The notes: a model not told the origin generated them from the letters alone. A DNA stretch of 64,000 nt from Alphaproteobacteria bacterium (GCA_022826665.1 JAJDUK010000034.1:37096-101095); one strand, 5' to 3'; shown: positions 9,014 through 18,851, numbered from the stretch's first letter. Translations and numbers: made by a program.

Positions 9014-9303
9014 ATCTCACCAGGGTCATGGTCTGCGCGGCGCTGTCCGGCCGACAGGGCAGGAGAGGCGTGCAGCGCGTCGCGCGTCCCACGCGCGCAG
9101 GAGCGCGCGATGCAGGGACATCGGGCAAGCGTCTCGACGCACCATGTGGGCCGGACAGTGCCGCCCTTCGGGTCGCGCCCAGGCACGCGCCCGCGTCGTC
9201 GCGCGCCTCAACCGTATTCCCCGATACGCTTCTCGGCCCGCTCCTAGCGGATCGAAAGCCTGCGCGCGACGCAGGCCGTGACCCTGGTGAGATATGCGGG
9301 CTA
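9004..9303. repeat. 300-bp inverted-repeat-bounded element between lpxA and lpxI (MITE-like)
   Basis: The arms at 9004-9028 and 9279-9303 are perfect inverted repeats of 25 bp beginning TAGCCCGCATATCTCACCAG. Weaker complementarity extends to about 40 bp with a few mismatches. The 250-bp interior has no recognisable gene. The outer TAG of the right arm is the lpxA stop codon, and the left arm carries the lpxI start codon. In the operon transcript the arms could fold into a long stem that would bury the lpxI start region. The same end sequence occurs at 42322-42345 (23 of 24 bases) and, degenerate, at 23801. Non-autonomous transposable element is my best reading; no target-site duplication is obvious. 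Confidence 0.8.
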
Positions 9304-10101
9304 CTCCCCGCCATCGTCCCTGGGTTGGCAAATCGAGCGTTCGCGATCGACCCGCATGAAGTCGACGATATCCATGACCGGCTCGTTGTCCTGGAACAGC
9401 TCGGTGACGTCCGCGAGACGCTCGGTCATGGTCCCTTCCTGCGCGAAGAGCAGCCGGAAAGCCCGCCTGAGATCGTGGACGATGTCGCGGCTGAAGCCAC
9501 GGCGCTTGAGCCCGACCAGGTTGAGCCCGGTCAGGCGCGCGCGGTCGCCCATGGCCGAGCCATAAGGAATGATGTCGTGCTCGACCCCGGACATGCCGCC
9601 GACGATCGCGTGGCGCCCGATGCGGACGAACTGATGAATGCCGGCAAGGCCACCGATAATGGCCCAGTCGTCCACCGTCACGTGGCCGCCCAGCGTCGCG
9701 TTGTTGGCCATGACGACGTGGTCGCCGACGATGCAGTCGTGAGCGACGTGGGTCGCGATCATGAACAGGCAGTGGTCGCCGACATGCGTCAACATGCGGC
9801 CGTGGGGCGTACCCGGATTCATGGTCACGTGCTCGCGGATGACGTTGTCCGAGCCGATCTCGAGACGCGAGGGCTCGCCCCGATACTTGGTGTCCTGCGG
9901 CGGGTGGCCGATGGAAGCGAAGGGATAGATGCTGGTGCGTGGGCCGACCGTCGTGCGCCCAGTGACGATCGCGTGAGAGACCAGCCGCACCTCGTCGCCG
10001 AGGACGACGTTGGATCCTACGATGCAGTAGGGCCCGATGCTGACGCCGTCGCCGAGTTCCGCGCCCGGCTCGATAATGGCAGTCGGGTGGATGTCCGCCA
10101 C
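9301..10101 (-). CDS. lpxA: Acyl-ACP--UDP-N-acetylglucosamine O-acyltransferase
   Basis: A 266-residue left-handed beta-helix acyltransferase that adds the first 3-hydroxyacyl chain to UDP-GlcNAc. Hexapeptide repeats run through the N-terminal two thirds and are followed by a helical C-terminal domain. His121 in ATHVAHDC corresponds to the catalytic His125 of E. coli LpxA. His140 (ATLGGH) and His156 (GIHQF) match H144 and H160 with the same offset of four. The stop TAG at 9301-9303 is contributed by the outer end of the adjacent inverted-repeat element, so the last few residues (after SICQPRDDGG) may not be ancestral. The gene begins one base after fabZ ends. Confidence 0.97.
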   Translation of the reverse strand: MADIHPTAIIEPGAELGDGVSIGPYCIVGSNVVLGDEVRLVSHAIVTGRTTVGPRTSIYPFASIGHPPQDTKYRGEPSRLEIGSDNVIREHVTMNPGTPHGRMLTHVGDHCLFMIATHVAHDCIVGDHVVMANNATLGGHVTVDDWAIIGGLAGIHQFVRIGRHAIVGGMSGVEHDIIPYGSAMGDRARLTGLNLVGLKRRGFSRDIVHDLRRAFRLLFAQEGTMTERLADVTELFQDNEPVMDIVDFMRVDRERSICQPRDDGGE

Positions 10102-10102
10102 G

Positions 10103-10573
10103 TCAGGTGTCTTCCAGGATCATCGCCGAATATGTGGCCTCCGCCACCGCCTCGCCCTCAACTTCGGCTCTGGCCTCGAACTTCCACACGTTCCGGCGCC
10201 GGTGCTTCTTGGTGACGTGAATGAAGAGCTGATCGCCCGGCACCACGGGTCGGCGGAAGCGGCAATTCTCGACCGACATGAAGTACACCAGCTTGCCGGC
10301 CATGGCGGGCCCGAGGGTCGCGACCACCAACACGGCCGCGCTCTGCGCCATCGATTCGATGATCAGCACGCCCGGCATGACCGGCATACGCGGAAAGTGC
10401 CCGTGGAAGTACGATTCGTTGATCGACACGTTCTTGATGCCGATTGCGCTCACGTCGGGGATCACGTCGACCATGCGATCGATCATAAGAAACGGGTATC
10501 GGTGGGGGATCGCTTGGAGGATCTCCTCAATGTCCATGCGTTCCATTGTTGGCATGGATGCCGTTTCGTTCAT
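10103..10573 (-). CDS. fabZ: 3-hydroxyacyl-ACP dehydratase FabZ
   Basis: A 156-residue hotdog-fold dehydratase of fatty-acid synthesis that removes water from 3-hydroxyacyl-ACP. It competes with LpxA and LpxD for this substrate, which explains its place in the lipid A operon. The catalytic His59 lies in [14 protein letters not shown] and the catalytic Glu73 in IIESMAQS. I chose the ATG at 10573 because it overlaps the lpxD stop as ATGA; a longer reading from 10630 would run into lpxD. The N-terminal extension before [15 protein letters not shown] is short and unconserved. Confidence 0.96.
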   Translation of the reverse strand: MNETASMPTMERMDIEEILQAIPHRYPFLMIDRMVDVIPDVSAIGIKNVSINESYFHGHFPRMPVMPGVLIIESMAQSAAVLVVATLGPAMAGKLVYFMSVENCRFRRPVVPGDQLFIHVTKKHRRRNVWKFEARAEVEGEAVAEATYSAMILEDT

Positions 10574-11598
10574 TCCGGGGCCGCCTTGCCTGTTGCCAGC
10601 CGCGCCAGATGCGCGCTTTGGCGGTGCCATTGTCGGATCGGCACGGCGGGCGTGCCGCCGTAGGTCCCGCCCGGCTCGATATCGCGGGTGACGCCGGTCT
10701 GGCCTGCGAGCCGGACGCCGTCGCCGACCGTGCGGTGATCCGCTACGCCGACCTGACCCGCAATCTGAACGAATTCGCCAACCCTGGCGCTGCCGGCGAG
10801 CGCGCTCTGGGCCGCAATCACGCTACCCCGCCCAACGCGGACGTTGTGGGCGATCTGCACCAGATTGTCGATCCGGCATCCTTGGGCGATCACGGTGTCC
10901 GGGCCGGATCCGCGATCGATGGTGGTGTTGGCGCCGATCTCGACGTCGTCCTCGATCAGGACACGGCCGAGTTGCGGAATCTTCACGTGGCCGCCCCGAT
11001 CGATCGCGAAGCCGAATCCCTCCTGGCCGATGCGGACGCCGGGGAAGATCACCACGCGGGCTCCGATCAGACAGTGGCTGAGAGAGGCGCCCACGCCGAT
11101 CCGCGTGTCGTCGCCGATCTCGACAGCAGGCCCGATGACGACGTTGGCTCCGACGAGGCAGCGGGCTCCGATACGCGCACCGGCGTCGATAAAGGCACCC
11201 GCCTCGACCCGGCATCCCGTGCCGAGGGCCGCAGTCGATTCGATCACCGCCGCAGGGTGCACCCCCGGCTCTGGAGCTGGAATCGGATGAAACAGCTGGG
11301 CGGCCAGCGCGAAGGACTTGTAGGGGTTATCGCTGGTCAGGACCGCCACGTCCGCGGGAGCGTGGTCAGCCAGCGAAGCGGGCGCGATGCAAGCGCCGGC
11401 GCGGCAGGCGGCGAATGCGTCGACATATTTTGAATTGACGAGGAAGCTCAGGTGCTGCGATGTGGCGTGGCTGAGGGGTGCCACGTCGGAGAGCCGCCTT
11501 GCTGGGTCAGCACCCGCCGCGAGTTCTGCCCCTGCAGCTTCGGCGATTTCGGCCAGCGTGAACGGTCCCGCCACGGCGTAAAAGCGTGGATCGGGCAT
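10570..11598 (-). CDS. lpxD: UDP-3-O-(3-hydroxyacyl)glucosamine N-acyltransferase
   Basis: A 342-residue acyltransferase adding the N-linked hydroxyacyl chain in lipid A synthesis. It has the N-terminal uridine-binding domain (about residues 1-100, with [13 protein letters not shown]). This is followed by a long left-handed beta-helix of hexapeptide repeats and the C-terminal helix. [20 protein letters not shown] carries the expected active-site His, and [18 protein letters not shown] is the usual C-terminal motif. The start ATG overlaps the skp stop and the stop overlaps the fabZ start, both as ATGA, indicating tight translational coupling. Confidence 0.97.
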   Translation of the reverse strand: MPDPRFYAVAGPFTLAEIAEAAGAELAAGADPARRLSDVAPLSHATSQHLSFLVNSKYVDAFAACRAGACIAPASLADHAPADVAVLTSDNPYKSFALAAQLFHPIPAPEPGVHPAAVIESTAALGTGCRVEAGAFIDAGARIGARCLVGANVVIGPAVEIGDDTRIGVGASLSHCLIGARVVIFPGVRIGQEGFGFAIDRGGHVKIPQLGRVLIEDDVEIGANTTIDRGSGPDTVIAQGCRIDNLVQIAHNVRVGRGSVIAAQSALAGSARVGEFVQIAGQVGVADHRTVGDGVRLAGQTGVTRDIEPGGTYGGTPAVPIRQWHRQSAHLARLATGKAAPE

Positions 11599-12158
11599 CA
11601 GTTCTCGTCGAACGTCAGCGCAATCTCGGGATACGCCTCGTTCAACCGTTCGATTATCAAGTCAGTCAGATTGAACTCGGTGACGGCAAAAATCGCCTCG
11701 TGAACCGGCAGCACGATTTCAATTCCGTGCTCGGTCGCGATCTCTTCGACAACAATACCCAGGACTTCGCGAAAACGAATTTCGCCATTAGCCACGGCGC
11801 GCTGCAGGATCTGGCCGTGCGCTTGCGCCCTCTGGTCCGCTGCTGCGACTTCGGCGTTGAAGGCACGCTGGCGCTCCTCCAGCACCGCGGGCGTGAGCAG
11901 CGTCGCCTGCTGTTGGAGCTCGTCGCGCACGCCGCGCAGCCGCTCCGACTCTCGCTGCGTATCTTCGGCATAAGTCCTGCGCTGCGCCTCGCCCTGGATC
12001 CGGATCGAGTGAATCGCCGTCGCTTCGCCGAGAATCCGCGCCATCTCGATAACGGCGACACGTGTCCCATGCTCGTCCGCCCACGCGCTTGTATTACCGC
12101 CCACCCCGCAGGCAACGGCCAGCGCGAAGACAAGCCAAATCCGGCTCAATCCCTGCAT
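11598..12158 (-). CDS. skp: OmpH/Skp family periplasmic chaperone
   Basis: A 186-residue secreted protein. The N terminus ([20 protein letters not shown], ending near SAWA) is a signal peptide. The middle is a charged coiled-coil region ([22 protein letters not shown] and the following heptads), like the tentacles of Skp. Skp trimers hold unfolded outer-membrane proteins in the periplasm and hand them to BamA. The gene sits two bases after the bamA stop and overlaps lpxD by ATGA. Sequence conservation in this family is low; the assignment rests on the signal peptide, coiled coil and bamA-skp-lpxD order. Confidence 0.9.
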   Translation of the reverse strand: MQGLSRIWLVFALAVACGVGGNTSAWADEHGTRVAVIEMARILGEATAIHSIRIQGEAQRRTYAEDTQRESERLRGVRDELQQQATLLTPAVLEERQRAFNAEVAAADQRAQAHGQILQRAVANGEIRFREVLGIVVEEIATEHGIEIVLPVHEAIFAVTEFNLTDLIIERLNEAYPEIALTFDEN

Positions 12159-12160
12159 TT

Positions 12161-14476
12161 CTAGAACCTCGTTCCGAAACTGAAGCGGAAGTTCTCGGTC
12201 CGATCGAAGTCTTCTTTGATGAGGGCTCGTGAGAAGTCCAACCGAATTGGGCCGATCGGTGAACGGAATTTTAGCCCCACACCAACCGAAAGCCGCGGCG
12301 AAGCCTCGTCCAGGAGTTCCGGTCCCGAGGCGTCGATTTTGGTGAGGCTTCCGATGTCGGTGAAGGTTGCGCCCCGCAGGTCGAGCTCTTCGGCCAGCCC
12401 CAGCGGGAAACTCAGCTCGCCCGTCACCGAATAGAAGAGATTGCCGCCGAGCGAATCGTCGGTCTCGGCATCTCGCGGGCCCACGCCACTTGGCTCGAAG
12501 CCCCGCAGACTGCGGCCGCCGAGGAAGAATCGGTCGACAATACCCACGTCGTCGTCAAGGCCGACGATATAGCCGCTACGAAGCACCCCACTCAGGATCC
12601 ATCCATCGGCTATCGAGAAGTAATGGCCGTAGCGAAGGGTGTGCTTGATGTACCGGTTGTCGCCGCCGAGCCCGGCGAGCTCCTGCCCGAAGCGGACCAC
12701 ATACCCTTCGGTCGGGTCGATGATGCTGTCGCGCAGATCGTAAGTCAGTCGGTGCGAGATGGCCGAGGTCGTCGTCTCGCCTTCCTGCTCGCGGATAAAT
12801 CGCGACGTGGTCGGCGAGACATCGCTGACTTCATCGTTCTTGAACGTGTAGGCGACAGAATGCCGCAACCGCTCGGACAGTGGATAGCCTAAGCGCAACG
12901 AGAGACCGACGGTTTCGCGATCAAAAGAGCTCTCGTCTTGTAGATCGGCAGTCCGGCGAAAAACGTCGAATCCCGCCGCGACATCCCGGTCCATGAAATA
13001 AGGCTCGGTGAAACTCAGGTCAATTTCCTGGCGGCTAGCCGACGCCGTGAGCCCGAGCCGGAGGTCCTGTCCTCGGCCGAGCAGATTGCGCTCCCGGATG
13101 GAAATGTCGCCGAGAAAGCCTTCCGCCGACGAGACGCCGGCGCCGAAGCCGAGTTCGCCCGTGGGGACTTCGCTGACCTCCACCGTGAGGACCGAACGGT
13201 CCGGCGCCGAACCCTCGCTAGTGCTGATGTCGACCTTGTCGAAGAAGCCGAGGTTCATGATGCGCTGTCGCGAGCGGCGGATCAGGGCCGAGCTGAAGGC
13301 ATCGCTCTCCACCAGCCGGAACTCGCGGCGGATCACCTCGTCGAGAGTGCGGACGTTGCCCACGATGTCGATACGCTCGACATAGACCCGCGGACCCTCG
13401 TCGATCTCGAAGGTGACGTCGACGGTTGTCGCCTCGCGGTCTCGCTCGACGCGGGGCTGGACGTCGACGAACGCGTAACCGCGGCTGCCGACGACTTCGG
13501 TGAGCGCGACCAGCGTCTCCTCGACTTGCTCCGCGTCGTACCATTCGCCCACTTCGGTCTCGATGACGGGGAGCAGCTCCTCCGGCTCCAGATCCCGTAG
13601 CTGGCTTTCGATATCGATGGCGGCCACTCGATAGCGATCTCCTTCCTCCAACGAGAAGGTGACGATGAAATCGCTGCGGTCGGGCGTGAGCTCGGCGACC
13701 GCCGAGACGACGCGAAAGTCGACGTAGCCGTTGGCGAGATAAAACCGACGGAGCAGTTCTCGGTCGAAGGTCAGCCGGTCGGGATCGTAGTTATCGGCGG
13801 TCGTGGCGAAGCGATACCACGCGCTTTCTCGGGTCTGGATGACGTCTCTGAGAGCGCTGTCGCTGAAGTGGGCGTTGCCGATGAAGTTGATCCGCCGGAT
13901 TCCCGTAACCGGGCCTTCATTCACTTCGAAGACTAGGTCGATCCGGTTTTGCGGGAGCTGAATGACCTTGGGCTCGATGGTGGCGGCGAAGCGACCGCTG
14001 CGCCGGTAGATATCGGTCAACCGCTGCAGGTCCGACTGCACCCGCGGCCGGGTGTAGACCACCCTCGGTTGCAGCTGAATCTCCGACTCCAGATCGTCGT
14101 CCTCGATCGCGTCGTTACCTTCGAAGAGCACGCGATTGATGATCGGGTTTTCGACCACGCTAACGATGAGGGCGTTTCCCTCGCGCCGGATGGCCACATC
14201 GGCGAACAGGCCGCTTTCGAACAGACTCTTGAGGGATTCGTTGAGCGCGTCGGCATCGAACGCATCGCCGGGGCCCACCGCCATGTAGGACCGCACGGTG
14301 TCCGCTTCGATACGCTCGTTGCCCTCGACGAGCACGGACTCGATTGTCTGCGCTTGCACCGCGGCGGCACCCATCCACACGCCGACTATGACCGCCGCCA
14401 GCCAGACGACGTGCCGCATCCGGCCCCTTGCACCTGCCGCTGTCGCTCCGCGCATCTGCTTCGCTCGCTGGGTCAT
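12161..14476 (-). CDS. bamA: Outer membrane protein assembly factor BamA
   Basis: A 771-residue Omp85 protein that folds and inserts outer-membrane beta-barrels. A signal peptide (MRHVVWLAAVIVGVWMGAAA, ending near VQAQ) is followed by five POTRA domains. The first begins IESVLVEGNERIEADTV and later ones carry VLFEGNDAIEDDDLE and IDIVGNVRTLDEVIRREFR. The C-terminal 16-stranded barrel ends in FGTRF, with the terminal Phe used as the Bam recognition signal. FFLGGRSLRGFE corresponds to the conserved (V/I)RG(Y/F) loop. I use the ATG at 14476, which overlaps the rseP stop as ATGA; a longer in-frame reading to 14851 lies inside rseP and is rejected. Confidence 0.98.
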   Translation of the reverse strand: MTQRAKQMRGATAAGARGRMRHVVWLAAVIVGVWMGAAAVQAQTIESVLVEGNERIEADTVRSYMAVGPGDAFDADALNESLKSLFESGLFADVAIRREGNALIVSVVENPIINRVLFEGNDAIEDDDLESEIQLQPRVVYTRPRVQSDLQRLTDIYRRSGRFAATIEPKVIQLPQNRIDLVFEVNEGPVTGIRRINFIGNAHFSDSALRDVIQTRESAWYRFATTADNYDPDRLTFDRELLRRFYLANGYVDFRVVSAVAELTPDRSDFIVTFSLEEGDRYRVAAIDIESQLRDLEPEELLPVIETEVGEWYDAEQVEETLVALTEVVGSRGYAFVDVQPRVERDREATTVDVTFEIDEGPRVYVERIDIVGNVRTLDEVIRREFRLVESDAFSSALIRRSRQRIMNLGFFDKVDISTSEGSAPDRSVLTVEVSEVPTGELGFGAGVSSAEGFLGDISIRERNLLGRGQDLRLGLTASASRQEIDLSFTEPYFMDRDVAAGFDVFRRTADLQDESSFDRETVGLSLRLGYPLSERLRHSVAYTFKNDEVSDVSPTTSRFIREQEGETTTSAISHRLTYDLRDSIIDPTEGYVVRFGQELAGLGGDNRYIKHTLRYGHYFSIADGWILSGVLRSGYIVGLDDDVGIVDRFFLGGRSLRGFEPSGVGPRDAETDDSLGGNLFYSVTGELSFPLGLAEELDLRGATFTDIGSLTKIDASGPELLDEASPRLSVGVGLKFRSPIGPIRLDFSRALIKEDFDRTENFRFSFGTRF

Positions 14477-15819
14477 GAGGTCAGGCCGATGATGTCCTTC
14501 GTCGTCACCCATACCATCAATGCGATAACGAGCGTTAGCCCCACCGTCGCGCCGATCTGCTGAAGCCGGGCATTCAGAGGGCGCCGGAACAGGGCTTCGA
14601 TGCCGTTGTATAGCAGGTGTCCGCCGTCGAGCGGCGGGATCGGAAACAGATTGATCAGGCCGAGGGCGATGGAGATCAGCGCCGCGAACTCGATGAAGCC
14701 GGAGACGCCGCGCTCGAGCACGCTCCGCGACATGACGGCGATGCCGACGGGGCCGCTCAGTTGCTCGGTGGAACGGGTGCCGGCGATCATCTGCCCGATC
14801 GCACGCAGGTTGGCGGCGGCGAGCGCATACGTGTGTTCGACGCCGGCCCAAATTGACTCACCGACTCCAAGATTGCGGAACGCCGTCTGCTGCTCGGGGT
14901 AGACACCGATCCGCCCCGTCCCGTTCGCGTCGTCCGGGGTGACGGTCAGCGTCTCCTCGCCGCCGCTCCGTTCGACGACGAAAGTGAGCGGCACGCCCGC
15001 GTTCCGCTCCACGATGGTGCGAAGGTGGTCGAAGCTCTCGATCGCCACATCGCCGATACGGACGATGCTGTCGCCGGCCTGGAGGCCGCCCCGCTCAGCC
15101 GGGCTGCCCGCCACCACCTGCGAGACAGAAGCTGGTGTGAAGGGCCGGACCCCGATATCGCCCAGTTGCTGCGGCCGGTCGAAGGCGTCCAGCACCTCGA
15201 TGATCTCAGGCTTCACCGTGAATTCCAGCAACTCGCCGCCCCGTTCGACCGCGAGCGTGAGCGGCTCGCCCACGCTCTGGAGGAGGGTGAAGTCCAGCTC
15301 CTCGAACCGCTCGACGCGGCTGCCGTTGAGTTCGACCAGCCTGTCGCCCGGCTGGAGCCCGGCGACGGCGGCGGGGCTGCCCGCACGCACGGTGCCGATC
15401 TCCACCGGCGTGTACCGCTGGCCGACCACAATGAAGAAAACGGCGAAGATCACCGCTGCGAGTAGGAGGTTCGCGAACGGACCCGCGAACGCGATGGCCG
15501 AGCGCTTCCCCACCGACTTGGCGAAGAACGAATCGGCCGGCGGCGGTGCGTCGTCATCCTTGGCCGACGTGCTGGTGACATCGGCGTCGCCGTGGAACTT
15601 CACATAGCCGCCGAGCGGCAGCGCACACAGCTTCCAGCGTGTCCCGTGGCGGTCGTCGATGCCGACGAGCTCCGGCCCGAAGCCGACCGCGAAAACCTCC
15701 ACGCGCACGCCGTTGATCCTGGCCACGAGGTAATGGCCAAGCTCGTGGAAGAACACCACGGGCGTGATCACCGCGAGAAACGGCCAAATATAGTTTAGTT
15801 TGTCGACGAGCAGGTCCAT
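14473..15819 (-). CDS. rseP: RIP metalloprotease RseP (site-2 protease)
   Basis: A 448-residue inner-membrane zinc protease that cuts transmembrane anti-sigma factors and remnant signal peptides. The zinc motif HELGH is at residues 25-29 in the first helix. Two PDZ domains occupy the middle (each with GLQ-A/P-GD motifs). NLFPIPPLDGGH near 398 supplies the third metal ligand. I chose the ATG at 15819 over a TTG at 15831. In many relatives the upstream genes are uppS, cdsA and dxr; here the neighbour is the divergent glnD, so the cluster has been split. Confidence 0.96.
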   Translation of the reverse strand: MDLLVDKLNYIWPFLAVITPVVFFHELGHYLVARINGVRVEVFAVGFGPELVGIDDRHGTRWKLCALPLGGYVKFHGDADVTSTSAKDDDAPPPADSFFAKSVGKRSAIAFAGPFANLLLAAVIFAVFFIVVGQRYTPVEIGTVRAGSPAAVAGLQPGDRLVELNGSRVERFEELDFTLLQSVGEPLTLAVERGGELLEFTVKPEIIEVLDAFDRPQQLGDIGVRPFTPASVSQVVAGSPAERGGLQAGDSIVRIGDVAIESFDHLRTIVERNAGVPLTFVVERSGGEETLTVTPDDANGTGRIGVYPEQQTAFRNLGVGESIWAGVEHTYALAAANLRAIGQMIAGTRSTEQLSGPVGIAVMSRSVLERGVSGFIEFAALISIALGLINLFPIPPLDGGHLLYNGIEALFRRPLNARLQQIGATVGLTLVIALMVWVTTKDIIGLTS

Positions 15820-15912
15820 GGTGGCGAACAAGTGGCTATGATCGAACGTCGGCGCAAGGCCAAGCTACGCCGGGCGATCGGTTTTGGCGGGGCGATCGCG
15901 GCGCCGCCCGGG

Positions 15913-15918
15913 ATTATA
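15913..15918 (-). promoter_or_regulatory. Possible -10 element for the rseP-bamA-lpx operon
   Basis: On the minus strand a perfect TATAAT lies about 94 bases upstream of the rseP ATG, in a GC-rich divergent intergenic region between rseP and glnD. No convincing TTGACA-like -35 is found at 16-18 bp spacing, so this is only a candidate for sigma-70-type initiation. Confidence 0.3.
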
Positions 15919-16072
15919 CATGACAGCGCCGCCCGCGCCCCGCAATTCCCTGTGAGCTTGCGGGCGTCCGACAATAGGGGGCAAGTAGCGAGACGATGGG
16001 ACCCGGCTCGGCGAGCGGTTTGCGTTGCGGTGAGAGACGGCCCTGGGTGGCCGGCTTCCCGAGCGGGCGGCG

Positions 16073-18817
16073 ATGAACGCGCCTGACTCTCCGCCGGACC
16101 TCTTCGACCGACGGACTCTTGCAGATGCGATCCACCGGCTCGGTCAGGACGACCGGAAGGGCGTGCTCGAAGTTATGCGGCGCGCCCGCGATCAAGGCCG
16201 TGAGGCGCTTCGGCGACGCCTCGAAGCCGGAGCGTCGGGTGCCGAGATCGTTGCAGCCCAGACCACTCTGATCGACCAGCTACTGCGCGTGCTGCTGGAT
16301 CGGGCGGCCGAGGTCCTCTACCCGCTGCCCAACCCGACCACGGCCAACCGTCTTTCGCTGGTGGCGGTCGGCGGCTACGGCCGGGGCGATCTGTCGCCCC
16401 ATTCCGATATCGATATCCTCTTCCTGCACCCCTACAAGCTCACCGCTCGCAGCGAGCAGATCATCGAGCATCTGCTCTACATGATGTGGGACCTCGGCTT
16501 CACGGTCGGCCATGCGACCCGTTCGGTCGCCGATTGCCTTGGGCGGGCACGGGACGACATGACGATCCGCACCGCGGTGCTCGAATCGCGCCGCGTGTGG
16601 GGCGACCAGGCGCTCTATGACGGGTTCCGCCATCGATTTCTTGCCGAGCTGGTGCCTGGCACCGAGGCCGAGTTCGTGGCCGCCAAGATGCGCGAACGCG
16701 ATGAGCGACACGTGCGTGCAGGCGATTCGCGTTATCTCCTGGAGCCTAACGTGAAGGACGGCAAGGGCGGCTTGCGCGACCTCCACGTGCTGTTCTGGAT
16801 CGCCAAGTATCTCTTCCGTGTCGAGCGTTTCGGCGAGCTTGTGGAGCGCGGCGTGCTCAACCAGCACGAATACGATCGCTTTGCGCGGGCTGAGGATTTC
16901 TTGTGGCGGGTGCGCGCCCACCTCCACATCGTCTGCAACCGCGCCGAGGATCGCCTCACCTTCGACCGGCAACCCGAGATCGCAGCGCGCATGGGCTACG
17001 GGCCGCGCCGTGGCAATCTCGCTGTCGAGCGGTTCATGAAGCACTATTTTCTGGCCGCGAAGGAGGTGGGCGAGCTCACGCGGGTCTTCTGCGCGGTGCT
17101 GGAGGCAGAGCGGCTCCACAGCGCTCCGGTCCACCGCTCCGGGACGGTGACGGGCCCTGCCCGCGACGGGCTGTTCGTCTCCGGTGGGCGCATCGCGGCG
17201 GTCGGCGAGGAGACCTTCATGGAGCGCCCGGTGCGCCTCGTGACGATCTTCCGCCGCGCCCAGATCGAAGGCCGCGACATCCATCCCGCCACTGCGCGCT
17301 TGATCCACCAGGGCCACGGTCTGATCACCGCGGAGGTGCGCGACGACCCCGAGGCCAACCGCGCCTTCCGCGCGATCCTTACCGACAGACGCGATCCCGA
17401 AACGATTCTTCGGATGATGAACGAGGCCGGCGTGATGGGGCAGTTCCTGCCGGACTTCGGCCGCGTCGTCGCGCAGACCCAGCTCGATCTGTATCACGTC
17501 TACACGGTCGACGAGCACAGCATCCGCGCCATTGGCGTGCTCGCCGCGATCGAAAGAGGCGACCATGCCGACGAGCTGCCGCTCGCCAGCACCCTGATTC
17601 ACCAGTTGCGGATGCGCGATGTGCTCTATCTCGCGCTTCTCCTGCACGATGTCGCTAAGGGGCGGGGCGGCGACCACTCGGAGATCGGCGCCGAGATCGC
17701 ACGCGAGGTCGCCAACCGGCTACAATTCACACCGGACGAGGTCGAGACCGTCGTCTGGCTCGTCCGCTGGCATCTCCTGTTCAGCATGACCGCGTTCAAA
17801 CGCGACCCCAACGATCCGCGCACCATTGACGATTTCGTCGGCCGGGTCCGCTCGCTCGAGCGCCTGCGGCTCCTGCTGGTGCTGACCGCCGCCGACATCA
17901 CCGCCGTTGGGCCGGGGCGCATGACGGCGTGGAAAGGCTCGCTCCTGCGCATGCTCTACCACCGGGCCGAGGCGGTGCTGGCCGGTGGCCGCGAGGCCGA
18001 GGACCGGGAGGCGCGCGTGACGAATGCCCGGCAGGTCCTGCATGCCCGCCTCTCGGACTGGACCGAGGCAGAGGTCGCGCAATTCGAGGCCAGACTTCCC
18101 GAGATCTATTGGCTCTCCACCGACAGCGCGATGCAGGAACGCCACGCCCGCCTCGTGCAAGGCGGGGGCAGGGGGCCCCTGGTCGAGACCCGCATCGATC
18201 AGACCAGAGAAGCGACGGAGATGACGCTCTACACGCCCGATTACATCGGCCTGTTCGCCGCCATTGCCGGCGCAATGGCCAATTCGGGCGCGAACATCAT
18301 CGACGCCCGCGTCTTCACCACCAGCGACGGGATGGCCATCGACACGATCTGGATTCAAGCCGCAGGCGGCGGCGCGATCCGCGACGAAGAGCGCCTGGAG
18401 CGGCTTGAGCAAAGTGTGGTGCGCGCTCTCTCCCAAGACGCCGCGAGCGCCGAACGCGCGGATGAGGCGACCTTCGTGGCCGCACCTCCGCCTGCGCGCT
18501 CCGCCCCGATCGCCCTCGAGCCCCATGTCCTCGTCGATAACGGTGCGAGCATCGGCTACACCGTAATCGAGGTGAGCGCGCGCGATCGCCCGGGGCTCCT
18601 CTACGACATCACGCGGACGCTCAGCGCCTGCGGCGTCTCGATCGGCTCGGCGCACATTTCGACTGTGGGCTCCCGCGCCGTCGACGTGTTCTACGTGAGG
18701 GACCGTTTCGGCCTGAAGCTTTCCCGCGAAGCGCAGATCGCGCAGGTGCAGGGCCGCCTGACCGAAATGCTCTGGCGTCAGTCCGGTGCCGCGCCGCGCC
18801 GCCGCGCGGCCGGCTAA
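16073..18817 (+). CDS. glnD: Bifunctional PII uridylyltransferase/uridylyl-removing enzyme
   Basis: A 914-residue nitrogen sensor that uridylylates PII proteins when glutamine is low and removes UMP when it is high. Domains in order: nucleotidyltransferase with GGYGRGDLSPHSDIDIL (residues 100-115; Asp112 and Asp114 bind metal), the GlnD linker domain, an HD phosphohydrolase domain with LLLHDVAKGRGGDHSEIG (His525-Asp526), and two C-terminal ACT domains that bind glutamine. The second ACT domain begins at VIEVSARDRPGLLYDITR. Length and domain order are normal. It is divergent from rseP and followed after 34 bases by murJ, a common alphaproteobacterial pairing. Confidence 0.98.
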   Translation: MNAPDSPPDLFDRRTLADAIHRLGQDDRKGVLEVMRRARDQGREALRRRLEAGASGAEIVAAQTTLIDQLLRVLLDRAAEVLYPLPNPTTANRLSLVAVGGYGRGDLSPHSDIDILFLHPYKLTARSEQIIEHLLYMMWDLGFTVGHATRSVADCLGRARDDMTIRTAVLESRRVWGDQALYDGFRHRFLAELVPGTEAEFVAAKMRERDERHVRAGDSRYLLEPNVKDGKGGLRDLHVLFWIAKYLFRVERFGELVERGVLNQHEYDRFARAEDFLWRVRAHLHIVCNRAEDRLTFDRQPEIAARMGYGPRRGNLAVERFMKHYFLAAKEVGELTRVFCAVLEAERLHSAPVHRSGTVTGPARDGLFVSGGRIAAVGEETFMERPVRLVTIFRRAQIEGRDIHPATARLIHQGHGLITAEVRDDPEANRAFRAILTDRRDPETILRMMNEAGVMGQFLPDFGRVVAQTQLDLYHVYTVDEHSIRAIGVLAAIERGDHADELPLASTLIHQLRMRDVLYLALLLHDVAKGRGGDHSEIGAEIAREVANRLQFTPDEVETVVWLVRWHLLFSMTAFKRDPNDPRTIDDFVGRVRSLERLRLLLVLTAADITAVGPGRMTAWKGSLLRMLYHRAEAVLAGGREAEDREARVTNARQVLHARLSDWTEAEVAQFEARLPEIYWLSTDSAMQERHARLVQGGGRGPLVETRIDQTREATEMTLYTPDYIGLFAAIAGAMANSGANIIDARVFTTSDGMAIDTIWIQAAGGGAIRDEERLERLEQSVVRALSQDAASAERADEATFVAAPPPARSAPIALEPHVLVDNGASIGYTVIEVSARDRPGLLYDITRTLSACGVSIGSAHISTVGSRAVDVFYVRDRFGLKLSREAQIAQVQGRLTEMLWRQSGAAPRRRAAG

Positions 18818-18851
18818 TCTGCCGGCCCTCTACCGGCCACCCGTGTAACCG

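Noticed and set aside
14477..14851. Longer bamA start
   Set aside because: It would overlap rseP by 375 bases; the ATG at 14476 gives a normal signal peptide and an ATGA overlap.
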